From positions 1,240,001 through 1,304,000 of the forward strand of contig CM020620.1 of NCBI GenBank assembly GCA_009829735.1: 64,000 nt of DNA, written 5' to 3'. Position 1 is the stretch's first letter. Each line of letters opens with the position of its first letter. A model generated the notes under the pieces. It had not been told where the DNA came from. It made no database searches and saw nothing but the letters and a program-made list of their open reading frames with translations. Below are positions 9,447 to 19,489 of the stretch, one piece after another. The position numbers and the translations under genes are program-made. Source of the stretch: Pyropia yezoensis. Taxonomy: Eukaryota > Rhodophyta > Bangiophyceae > Bangiales > Bangiaceae.

Positions 9447-12016
9447 CGGCCTCTATGGCCTCCCTGAGAGGGTTGGACCAGGCTCGAGGACGAGTGTTGA
9501 TAAGCCGGATCAAGGTTTGCGCGCTCCGGGATCCGTCGCCAACAGGCCGTCCGCGGCGCTGGTGCAGTGGCGCTGCTGCACCGGTGCAGCCGCTGTGCCG
9601 TCTTCCTGAGGACATCTCAACATGGCGGAGGACAATAAAGACAGGACCTACGTGTTTCCACACTGGCAGTTCACGCACGGAGGGGCGTATGCACGGTGGA
9701 GGGGCGGCCGAACGCGGCATTAAACCACGCTGACCCCTTCCCCCTGCTCCTGGCATTCTCGCTTAAAGCGGGCGGCACTCATGGACGTAGAGAAGCGCGA
9801 GGTGGAACTATCCCAGCCGTACCTGCCGCGGGCGTCGCGGCAAGCACGCGTGACGCGCCGTGCGATGCGCGGACGAGCGCGACGCAGAGCAGCCCGCGGT
9901 CGCAGGCGGTGTCGACTCAAAGGCGCACAGGATGAAAGGGAGACCCCTGGATCAAAAAGTAGCCCATACTTTTGACAGGAAGTCGACACCTGCCCCCCCC
10001 GGGGGGCTCACCAGATGGGTGGCGGGAGCCACGTGGTCGTCCTGCTTTAAAAATGGGCGGCAATGCTGAAGGCTTGCTGCCGAGGCTGATAAGCTCCAAT
10101 CTGACCAATGAACGGTTGTAATTGAATCGGGACAGCCAACCAGAGCCGCGTTCGTCTTGAAAAGCCAGAAGAGCCGGACGACTGGGCTTTTTAACCTTGC
10201 GTGACCCCCCACCCACCTCGAGGCGGCCTGCCCGCCCGTGGCTCTTGACCTCGCCCGCCCCGTCGGCTGTCAGACCCCGCCCCCCGCCCGCTCCGCCGCC
10301 AGGCGTCCCGCTGCGGTGGTGTGGGGGAGGGGGGGGTGGGGGGTGCCGCTTGGCCTGGCACCCCTCACACACACCCCCACCCCCCCCCTCACACCCTCAA
10401 AGCACAAGCTCCTTCCCTTGCCCCTCCGCACGTGTGTATCCATAGGGCTGGAGAACGTCCTTCCCCACAGTGTACTGCGAAATCCTACAGTACGAACACG
10501 AGTGTACGCCGCCGCCCCCGCCCGTCGCCCTGCGCTACGCCACCACGTGCCACGATTCCGCACGGCCGCGGCGCCACGGCGGCGGCGCATAGGCCGCAGA
10601 GGTCGCGGCCGCAGCTGCGGCGGCGGCGGCTGCAGCGGCGGCGCGGCGGCGGCAGCAGCAGCAGCGGCGACGGGTGGCCACGCGCGCGACGACGACCCAG
10701 AAGGGAGGGCCGGGCGGGCGGGCGAGACGGCGAAGGCGCCCGCCACGGACGCGTGCCGCTGGGAAAATGGGGGACACGACAGATAGTGCGTGGAGGCGGA
10801 CGTCCGTGCGCAAGCGGCACCGCCAGGGGGGGGGGGGGTCCCTGAAACACTGAACCATTGAGTGGGTCGGAAGGGGGGGGGCGACTCTGGGTGCCCGCGC
10901 GGGGGCGGTCGACGGCCGGCTTACACGTCTCTGGGCGACCGTTTCCCCCCCTTTTGGGCTGGGACGGCCCCGCGTGATAGACTCTTGCAGGGTCAAGCTG
11001 TTGGGGAGGCGATGGAATCCAGACGCTGGACGCGCGCGCGAGTGCCTGCAGGGGAAGGCGGGGGAGGGGGGAGGTTGGGTGAGGTGGCGGCGTCCCAGCC
11101 ATCGGGCTCGCGGCGTGGCGCGAGCAGGCACGCAGGCGCCACGACGCGCAGACCCTGGTGGGGGGGGGGGGGGGCTTCCTAGGAAGACGGGGGTGGGCGG
11201 ACAAGGGGGACACGGGGGAAGAAGGCTTGTGTCTCAGCAGGGGGCGGGGTAGGGGGCCACCTCGCCCTCTGGGGCATTCACCCACGTTTTGAGCTGCGTT
11301 TGAGAGTACCACGCGATGGGCAGCCGTGTGGCCACGCCCCGCTGGGTGGGGGGAGCCGGGGGTAATGGCTGTTCACCGCGGCCATTACCACCTCGCCCCC
11401 CCACCGAGGCGGCGGCGGCAGCGGCGGCGGCGGCGGCGGCTGCCACGGTACTCGCGCGTGACTTGTTTTTCTCTACTCGCACTGAACCCGCGGAGCGGGA
11501 GGGGGAAGGGGGGGGGTGCGGATGGATGGTGCGGAGCCGCTTTGCTGCCACCGCTTGCAGTGCGTCGCTAGCCAGGTGCGGCCCGCGCTCGCACCAACCC
11601 CGCGGCCGCCCCCCCCTTTGACCGTCAATGGCGGGCTGCACATGCGGGCGATGGGCGACAGCAGGGGGCCAAGGCAGAGCGGGTTTCGCGACAGACACCG
11701 ACGCCCAAACGGGGGGCTCGTCGGCCGCGGGACAGCTTTCCCCCCGCGGCGCCCGGCGCTCGTCTCGTGCCGCGTGGGGAGTTTGGGTGTGGTGGCTGGG
11801 GCTAGACGTGGCCACCGGATGCTGTGCGAGGGGTAGGGGGAGCGGAGGCCGGCGGGCGGCCGACAGCAGGGGGGCGGGGGGGGGTGCATAAGAGGGCGCC
11901 TACCTTGAGCGGGGAGGGGCGCATCGTGCGGCCGCCGCCAACCACCAAACAGGGGGGGTACTCCAGACGCCCCGCCGTCCCCACCTTGGCCGCCCGTGTC
12001 CCGGACGCGCCCCCGA
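9447..12016. other. intergenic DNA without supported gene
   Basis: Mixed composition: 9460-10200 is closer to average GC, the rest very GC-rich with poly-G runs and a (GGC)n tract at about 11408-11443. No frame has a recognisable domain. The last 100 bases lead into the Hint gene. Confidence 0.5.
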
Positions 12017-12030
12017 CCCCCCCCCCCCCC
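12017..12030 (+). promoter_or_regulatory. C-tract upstream of the Hint gene
   Basis: A 14-base C run ends 31 bp before the start codon at 12062. An 18-base C run stands in a similar place before the DUF952 gene. A promoter or 5'-UTR role is inference. Confidence 0.3.
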
Positions 12031-12061
12031 GTCCACCACCACTCTCCCTGTCCCCACCGCC

Positions 12062-13810
12062 ATGGCACGCACACCCTCCACCGTCGCCGCCGCGGCCGTC
12101 GCCGCGGCGGTGGCGGCGGCGGTCGTCAGCACGGGTGGTGCCAGCCCCGCGCCCGCCGCGGCGCTGGCGCCTGCCGCCCGCGCCTTCTTCTCCGACAATG
12201 TGGTGGCCACGTGGACGCGCATCCGCGGCCCGCCGGCGACGTGCCCCACCCCCTGGACGATTGGCGCGTTTGCGTCGACGGCTACGCCGTCGGTCTTCAC
12301 GATGGACCACCCGTCCATGTCGGTGGCCGGCGAGACTTGCGGCTCTGCCGGCGGCCTCGTCACGTACGTGGAGAGCGCGGGGTCGGCGACGGGCACGGCG
12401 GCGCCGCCAGAGCTGGTCAACGCTATCATCACCAACGGGGCGCTGACGCCGCTGGCGGCGGACCTGGTCCGCTCGGGGGAGACGTTCTACCTCGGCATCA
12501 GCAACCAGCCGTTGACGTGCGGCGGCGCCACCCGCGCGCCCGCGGGCACCGTCTACGCGTTTGCCCGGCCGTTTTCGCCCTTCTCCGTCGGCAACGTCGC
12601 TACCGTCGTGGGCGTCAAGTACATGATGATCGTCACTCCGGGCTCCACCGTGCCGTGCGTGTACGCAGCGTCAGTGGACCCGGCGGTGAACCTCGGCACC
12701 CTCCTGCCGGGCGTGCAGCTGCCGCCGGGCGCGCCGGTGGCCGCGCCGAGCGCAAGCCCGGCACCTGGCGCTAACCCCGCACCGGGCGCGTCCCCTGCTC
12801 CCGGCGGTGGTGCGGGCGGCGGCGGCGCAACCCCCGCGCCGGGTGCGTCCCCTGCTCCCGGCGGTAGTGCGGGCGGCGGCGGCGGTGGCGGCGGCGGCGG
12901 CGGCGCGACCCCCGCGCCGGGTGCGTCCCCTGCCCCCGGCGATGGTGCGGGTGCCGGCGGCGGCAGCGGCGGCGGCGGTGGTGGCAGCGGCGGCGGCGGC
13001 AGCGGCGGCAGCGGCGGCGGCAGCGGCGGTGATGACGATGACGATGATGAGGTCGGCGTGGAGCCGTCGGCGCCGCCCACCCCCGCCGGTGGAGACGGCT
13101 CCGTCGGGGCGCCCGGCGGTGGCAGCGGCGGTGGCGACGGCTCGAGCCCGGGCGAGTCCCCCAGCGACGGTTCCGGTGACGGGTCGGGTGACGGTGACGG
13201 CGACGCTGATGAGTCGCCCGAGTCCACAGACGATGACAGCGAGTGCTTCCCGGCGACGGCCAGCGTCGAGGTGGAGGGCGGTGCGACCAAGGCGATGGCG
13301 GACCTCGCCATCGGCGACCGCGTGCGGGCCGCCGACGGCTCCTTCTCCGACGTGTTCCTGTTCACGCACGCAGACCCGACCGCAAAGTCGACGTTTGTGA
13401 CGCTGACCACGGCGGCGGGTGTGCTCACGGTCACCCCAGGCCACTACGTGTTGGTCAATGAAGGCGTCCGCACCGCCGCGTCGGCGGTGGTGGTCGGCGA
13501 CGTCCTCTCCTACATGCCCCCCGCGGGCTGCGCCGCCGCCGCCGCCGCCACCCCCGCAGTTGTCACGGCAACGGGTCGGGTGGTCGCCAAGGGGTTGTAC
13601 AACCCCCAGACGCTGGTCGGCAGCATCGTCGTCGATGGCTTTGCTGCGTCCACCTTCACCACCGCCGTGGAGCCGCGCATGGCTGCCGCCGCGCTGGCGC
13701 CCCTCCGCGCCCTCTACGCCGCAACAGGCATGGCGCTGCGGGGGCTCGAGCGGGGAGGACCGGCGGCGTTGGTCGCCGCGCTACCCAAGGGCAGCCTTCT
13801 TTCTGCTTAA
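12062..13810 (+). CDS. secreted Hint (hedgehog/intein-type) domain protein
   Basis: 582 codons from the ATG at 12062 (context CCGCCATGG). Residues 1-30 are an Ala/Val-rich signal peptide (MARTPSTVAAAAVAAAV start). Residues about 40-225 form a Cys-containing extracellular domain that I do not recognise. Residues about 230-385 are a linker of repeated SPAPGA units, Gly/Ser runs and an Asp cluster. Residues 395-545 are a Hint domain: it opens with the would-be nucleophile Cys395 in ECFPATA, has the VxVEGG..K.M.DL.IGDRV block and the TPGHYVLV block with Thr458 and His461, then GDVL and a late strand region. In this family Cys attacks the preceding peptide bond and the protein cleaves itself; in hedgehog a sterol is added. 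The residue before Cys is Glu, not Gly. The tail after the Hint core is short and Ala/Leu-rich. The longer frame from 11996 lacks a start context. Ends with TAA. Confidence 0.85.
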   Translation: MARTPSTVAAAAVAAAVAAAVVSTGGASPAPAAALAPAARAFFSDNVVATWTRIRGPPATCPTPWTIGAFASTATPSVFTMDHPSMSVAGETCGSAGGLVTYVESAGSATGTAAPPELVNAIITNGALTPLAADLVRSGETFYLGISNQPLTCGGATRAPAGTVYAFARPFSPFSVGNVATVVGVKYMMIVTPGSTVPCVYAASVDPAVNLGTLLPGVQLPPGAPVAAPSASPAPGANPAPGASPAPGGGAGGGGATPAPGASPAPGGSAGGGGGGGGGGGATPAPGASPAPGDGAGAGGGSGGGGGGSGGGGSGGSGGGSGGDDDDDDEVGVEPSAPPTPAGGDGSVGAPGGGSGGGDGSSPGESPSDGSGDGSGDGDGDADESPESTDDDSECFPATASVEVEGGATKAMADLAIGDRVRAADGSFSDVFLFTHADPTAKSTFVTLTTAAGVLTVTPGHYVLVNEGVRTAASAVVVGDVLSYMPPAGCAAAAAATPAVVTATGRVVAKGLYNPQTLVGSIVVDGFAASTFTTAVEPRMAAAALAPLRALYAATGMALRGLERGGPAALVAALPKGSLLSA

Positions 13811-13877
13811 TGCGGCGGCGGTGAAGGAGAGCCCGAAGTCCTGCGTAGGACGGATATTCCGCGAAGAATAATGGTCT

Positions 13878-13883
13878 AATAAA
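13878..13883 (+). terminator. AATAAA-type polyadenylation signal
   Basis: AATAAA about 68 bp after the stop of the Hint gene, in an AT-rich stretch. Confidence 0.5.
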
Positions 13884-13936
13884 ATCTTGTCCGAAACATA
13901 CAATTGTTTGTTAAATACTCTTCCCTCATTCTGCTT

Positions 13937-14013
13937 GGGGGGACCGCAACCCCCGAGGATTGCGTCTCTAGGGGGGGCCCCCCCAGTCCCCCCTCTAATT
14001 GGGCGGTCCCCCC
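13937..14013. repeat. inverted repeat (GGGGGGACCGC)
   Basis: GGGGGGACCGC at 13937-13947 pairs with GCGGTCCCCCC at 14003-14013. Further G7/C7 runs inside could pair as well. It lies just downstream of the Hint gene poly(A) signal and may be a small foldback element. Confidence 0.55.
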
Positions 14014-14929
14014 AGGATTTGGAATACGACTAATATTGTTCCATGATCAGCCAAGGGGCTATCTCAGCACAGTCGTGCATTCCGTGAAGTACGGAACCAA
14101 TGCCTCTGGCCCTCCCCGGCCACCTCCCCGACCTCTCCGTGGCGCAGACCGCATCGTATGCACAAGGCGGTCACTGTTTCCACGCAATGAGGAGGGGGGG
14201 AGGTGTACGTTTGTCGAGGGGTAGGACGGCAGCTGCCCCCCCGCGGCCGCAGCCACCGCGCAGTGGGGCCACCCGCCAGTCGCTTATTTTCCTCGCATTC
14301 GGCCCAAATCGCCCCTGTCGGATCTCGCAAGGTCGGCCCGACAGCCCTCAGCGACCCCGTAAAGGCCGAAAACTGTACATGTTTTGTGTCCAGTGGACCT
14401 CACGAGGAGGGGGTTGCCCCGTTCGTCTCGCCTTCTTCAAGACCACGACCACGACGACAAGGTGCTCCTCCTCGAGAAAAAACGGTAGCTCTCCGACTAT
14501 TTCCGGCTGAGATCGTACCTCCCAAACACATGTTTGCAGACACCTGCTTGCAATAAACATGTCAGTAAATACAGCAGACATGTCGTCCCCTGTTTAGGGA
14601 CACGTTCAAACAAAACACTGTTTCTCAGGTATTATGCGGATGCATGGAAAACGGCCCCTTCGCCGGGAAAAAACCAACAGGGATCTTGCACACCCACTGC
14701 ACGATTCATGGGGGATTTGCCATGGCAATTTCCGCCGGCCGCACGTTTCGTGCGCGAGACAGTGCTGTCTTGCACGCCAACGCACTCACCTCCCACCGGC
14801 GAGCACCGGCGAGCAAGCCCCCTTAGGCGCCACCGAACGTGAATGTCATTGCCCGCTCTACCACCCATGCCGCCCTCACGCAAGCCCACACGCACACCTC
14901 CCCCCGCCTACCCACTGTTTACGACAACG
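14014..14929. other. intergenic, no supported gene
   Basis: Moderate GC. The frames present (for example from 14203 and 14634) have no domain. An AATAAA occurs near 14552 without a matching gene. Confidence 0.5.
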
Positions 14930-15414
14930 GCGACCGCTACGCCGGCCGCCATCCCACCCCCCGCCTACTGACTGGGCGCGACTACGACGCCCGCCCTCCC
15001 CCACCGGCGTCTGCCCTCTCTTTTGCCTCCCGACTGGGCACGACTACGACGCCCGCCCGCCTCCATCAGCGTCCGCCCTCTATTGCGCCTACCAACTGGG
15101 CACGGCTACGACGACCGCCGACGTTCCCCTGCTTCCCCGCCTACCGACTGTCTACGACAACACACCCTCCGGTGCCGTCCTCCCCCCATCGGCGTCCGCC
15201 CGCTCTTCCGCCGACCGACCGGGCACGACTACGACGCCCGCCGACACCTCCTGCACGCCTGCCTCCCGATTGGGCACGACTACGACGCCCACCGACGTTC
15301 CCCTGCGCCCCCGCCTACCGACTGTCTACGATCACTACACCAACCCGGGTCGGCCCTCCCCCACGGGCGTCCGCCCCTCTCTTCGGCCTACCGACTGGGC
15401 ACGACCAAGACACC
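14930..15414 (+). repeat. degenerate minisatellite
   Basis: Irregular tandem units carry the core GGGCACGACTACGACGCC, followed by CCGACGTTCCCC and CTACCGACTGTCTACGAC variants. Copies are near 14965, 15032, 15098, 15225, 15276 and 15397; spacing varies from about 50 to 127 bp. All three forward frames stay open, which explains the long Pro/Thr/Arg ORFs here. The last unit is cut by the LTR of element A at 15415 and seems to resume at 22021. Confidence 0.7.
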
Positions 15415-15883
15415 TGTGGCAAAAACCACTTGCACACACGGCACCCAAGTTGGGGCGGTGTACAAGGGCTGCCTCCCGTGTCGGGGGAACCGGAAGAAGT
15501 GCAAGTCGCACACACTCTGTCCCTGTTGTGGGGCAAACCCCCCACTGACAAACAAGAGGATGGGGTGTGGTCCAACAGTTTCTTGGTCGGGACGGGGACG
15601 CAGGGCCAAGCCCCGCTGTCCCTCCCCTTATCCTCCCAGGGTCCACTCAGAATCTCGCCACTCAGAATCTCCCACCCCAGCACCTGCCCACCGGGCCACA
15701 CGAAAGTTCAAGACGATAAATGCAGAAAACCCTCAAATCCACGTTGGATTTACTAGTAAGCTAACTATCCCAAACTTAGGGAATATGGACCCAAATGCAG
15801 AGGGAGGAACGGATCAGGCTAGTGGCCTGCCGCCCCTTGCATGGCACGTGTTGCCCCCCTACCTGCGGGTCAATACTGCCACA
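15415..15883 (-). repeat. LTR of element A (3' in element direction)
   Basis: 469 bp, TGTGGCA...TGCCACA, about 98 percent identical to 21552-22020. Confidence 0.9.
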
Positions 15884-18308
15884 CCTTCGTCTGGAATACC
15901 AACTTACCCCCAGTTGGGGTGTGTGAGTGTACCAGCACCCAGTCACCCTGCTCGGGGACATGCTTAGCATTGCGCACCTTTTTGTCAAAGGTACGTTTGT
16001 AGCGCTTTTGTGCTTTGTCCATCTCAGCCCTGACTTTATGGATGAGGTTTTCAAGCCTAGCAGCGAACTCCGCCTTACTCTCAGTAGGAGTAGGCTTACT
16101 GCCACCATCCTCCCTAGTTGGGAGCGGCCGCCGCACGGCAATAGACCGCACGCGACGGGGGGTCACAAAAGCGAGGGGTACTTCCCCGGTAGATGAGTGA
16201 ACCTGCGAATTGTAGGCAGTGGTAAGAATAGAAATGTATTGGTCCCACGTTTTCACATGCTCCCTCACATAGTGGCGCAGCTGCCGAACAATAGTTTTGT
16301 TGAAGCGCTCCACCTGCCCGTTAGTTTGTGGGTGGTAGGGGGTAGCATAGTTTGCCTTAATCCCCAACATATCCAGCACTCCCTGAAACAGTACAGACGC
16401 AAATTGCGGTCCATTGTCCGATAGTGTACTATCCGGAATGCCATACGCGGCAACCCAGTGATCTAGGAAGGCTGACACGACCGACATGGCCGTGATCTCT
16501 GCCAGTGGGATCGCTCGCATAAGTTTCGTGAAGCGGTCACAGATGACCAGGAGGTACTGGTTGCCCTCCTCGGTCACTGGCAGTGGCCCAAGGATGTCCA
16601 TTGCCAACGCGGCAAAGGGCTCCTTGGCCGGGAACAATAGCATAGCCGTAGTAGGCCGCCGTTCCATCAGACGGTTCTGTGCACAACTTGTGCAGGCAGC
16701 CACCCAACTGTAGATGTCCACCACCATGGACGGCCAGTAGTACCTGGTCCTCAGGGTCTGGTACAGTTTACTAGACCCCAGGTGTCCATTCGTGGGAGCG
16801 TTGTGCTCCCTCTCAAGGATACTGTCCTTGAGGGATGCGGGGACGACAAGTTGTTCGGTCCCCTAGAATACCCCCCTCCTCATAAGGAGGCCATCGTCTC
16901 CCAGAAAGAACCGCGTCTCCGCCACTGTATCCAGTGTATCCCTCTGCGATTTACAGAAGGGATCCTCGGCCTGGGCCTTCACCACCTCGTCCAGGGACAG
17001 GGGCAAGTACTTCTTGTTCCCTGGCGCCTCGGGGTTCAACACCTGACCCGAGCGCGTGACTACCCCCACGATGGGGATGTCCTCATCGGCTGGGTTAGTG
17101 TCCAGCCCCTCGGTAGGTACCCGAGAAAGGCCGTCGGCAAGGGCATGTTGCCTGCCAGGTCGGTACTCAATATCAAAGTTGAAGGGTGCCAGTCGCACCC
17201 TCCACCGATTGAGACGAGTATTCGTACAGTCCGTATTAAAGATGAACTGCAACGCGCGGTGGTCACAGCGGATGAGGAACTTCTCACCCTCTAGGTAGTG
17301 CCGAAGTGACGTCACCGCCCACACCACTGCGAGTCCTTCCAACTCGGTGACTCCGTAGTTCTTCTCGGCCGAGTTCAGCCCCTTGCTGAAGTATCCCACC
17401 GGCAAGCACTCCTTGTCCGGCTGCAGCTGAAGCAACACACAACCAAGTTGGTCGTAGCTAGAATCCACATCCAGGATGTAGTGGCCTCCCAACTTGAGAA
17501 TAGCCAGGATAGGGGGCTTCAGCAGAAGGTCCCGAAGAGTCTCAAAGGATTCCTGCTCCACCCGACTTGGGGGAGGCAGGTTCTTCGATAGCGTTGAGCT
17601 CACTAACTCATTCAACGGCTTCGCCACCTTGGCGAAGCCCTTTGTGAAACGTTGGTACACGTTACACATTCCGAGGAAGCTCCTCATCTGGGTCTGGGTC
17701 CGGGGGTACTGAGCCTCACGGATGGCCCTCAAGTTCTTTTCGTTGACACTGAGACGCCCCGGACGGACAACATGTCCCAAGTACTCCACCTCTTGAGTGA
17801 AGAGGTGGCACTTACTCGCCTTCAGTGACACACCGGCGTCAGCAAGTAGCTTTAACACCTGGCCAAGATGGCCAATGTGCTCCTCCGGACTTTGGGAGAA
17901 CACAATGATATCGTCCAGGTACACAAGACAGATCTGCCACCGTACTCCGGCCAGAATCATGTCCACAGCGCGCTGGAAAGTTGCCTGCGCGTTACACAGA
18001 CCAAACGGTAGACGCTTGCACTGGTAGGTACCACAGTGACAGGTAAAGGTAGTTTTATGCCTGTCCTCCGGGGCAATGGGAATTTGCCAGTACCCCGCGT
18101 TACAGTCCAGGGTAGAGAACACGTTCGCCTCCCCCAGAGAGTCCAGACAGTCGTCCATTCTAGGTAGGCGATAACTGTCCTTCACCGTGCTCTCGTTGAG
18201 CTTACGGTAGTCGATACAGAACCGGGGGGTCCCATCAACTTTGGGGACGATAATCACCGGACTCGCCCACTCGGCGTTACTCGCCTCGATGACATCGAGG
18301 GCCTCCAT
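15870..18308 (-). pseudogene. element A pol: reverse transcriptase, RNase H, integrase
   Basis: One frame with a TAG at 16863-16865 separating RT/RNase H (481 codons) from integrase. RT motifs in order: RFCIDYRKLN, LPFGLCNAQATFQR, LVYLDD (catalytic YLDD). RNase H: ILDVDSS, TELEGLAVVWAV, IRCDHRAL, HALADGLSR. After the stop the frame continues through an HHCC zinc finger (H..H in EHNAPTNGH, C..C in CTSC) and the integrase core with AMDILGPLP, LSDNGPQF and the E of NGQVERFN. The frame ends at 15870, just inside the LTR, so the usual integrase C-terminal and chromodomain part is absent. Upstream, a further TAG and a frame change (18309-18356) separate it from the protease. Cannot be made as one protein from this copy. 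Confidence 0.85.
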
Positions 18309-18355
18309 GCGAGCAGCTTGCTCCTAACGAGGGCCCTTGAACGGGGTCCTCCCCT

Positions 18356-19489
18356 CTACGGTTGTTGGCGTATAGGGGGTGCACCGGGCTTCAACTCGAT
18401 CCGGTGTTGGGTGGCTCTCATGAGTCCCAATTGGCCATCCCACAACTTGTGATATTGGTCCAAGAGGCGTTCAACTTGAACCCTCAACCTGGGGGGAACA
18501 CCCTCCATGTTCACATGGGGCCGAGGAGAGGCGGCCGACTTGGCTTGGTGCTTCTCCTTTCCGAACTTCGGGTCGCTGCTTGCGCCCGCGTTGAGGGTGA
18601 CCGCTACTACCGGTCCCTCGTGTTGGTCGATATAGCCGAATTTGGCTCCCGACTTGAAGTACTTGGGCGACGAGCTCAGGTTCATCACCTGGATCCTCCA
18701 CGGGACTCCGGCTTTGGAGTCCATCGTGCCAAGGGCAACAAGCACTTGGTGCTTGCGAGCAAGACGGGGGTAAGGGTGCACCAACCCGTTCCCCGTATAA
18801 TCAGTTACAACATCAACGTGCGCCACCGAGTTGGGGGGCAACGTGACTTTACGGGCTAAACGCAGGGTAGCAGTAAACCCTTGCCTCACAGAGAAAACAT
18901 GCTTCGACTGTGAGACTGTCACAGGAGCCACAGACTTTCCCTTACCAAGAGTGGGGATAGTCTCCCCATTCATCAACTTGACCCAGTACCCAGGGCCACA
19001 AATCAAAGGCACTTGTGTTACGACATAAGGGGTACCCAGAAGCAGGGGTACCGATATATTCTCAACTACACCATATGTCACGTCGACCTCATGGGTCCCC
19101 AACCAAGTTGGTAAAGTCACGGCACCAACGATGGGAAGTACCCCGCCATTGATATCGATCAGATGGTCAGCTTTAGACTTCCAGCGTTGGAGCTTCATCT
19201 CCTTTGGTAATAGCGACTTGCGTATCAAGAAGGCTCCTGACCCGGTATCAAGTACGATACGGGCACAACAGGCGCGGCCGGGGGCAAGTTGCACCCGTCC
19301 AGCCACCTGGAAGTTCTCACCCGTCAGCACCGCGATGACCCGACGTGAGTTTACGTTCTTGGGGAGTCCTACCCGAGGTGGGCGGACTCCCTTAGGTCGC
19401 CGCAGTATCCGGCACGGTTGATTCGTCCTCTTGACCCACTTGGCCGAGGATGCCGTTGTGAGCTTCGGACGGCCAGCTCCAACGGTCAT
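18356..19489 (-). CDS. element A protease and start of pol
   Basis: 377 codons. Contains the retropepsin motif LDTGSGAFLI (about residue 81), followed by the usual LLGTPYV element and a linker to RT; it ends with TAG just before the RT frame. Its ATG (19487-19489) overlaps the stop of the zinc-knuckle frame as ATGA, which suggests translation by termination and re-start. Processing of Gag-Pol is the known family role. Confidence 0.75.
   Translation of the reverse strand: MTVGAGRPKLTTASSAKWVKRTNQPCRILRRPKGVRPPRVGLPKNVNSRRVIAVLTGENFQVAGRVQLAPGRACCARIVLDTGSGAFLIRKSLLPKEMKLQRWKSKADHLIDINGGVLPIVGAVTLPTWLGTHEVDVTYGVVENISVPLLLGTPYVVTQVPLICGPGYWVKLMNGETIPTLGKGKSVAPVTVSQSKHVFSVRQGFTATLRLARKVTLPPNSVAHVDVVTDYTGNGLVHPYPRLARKHQVLVALGTMDSKAGVPWRIQVMNLSSSPKYFKSGAKFGYIDQHEGPVVAVTLNAGASSDPKFGKEKHQAKSAASPRPHVNMEGVPPRLRVQVERLLDQYHKLWDGQLGLMRATQHRIELKPGAPPIRQQP

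Noticed and set aside
14634..15967. Pro/Thr/Arg-rich ORFs of about 300 codons in three frames
   Set aside because: Open because of the minisatellite and LTR; same pattern in all frames, no domain.
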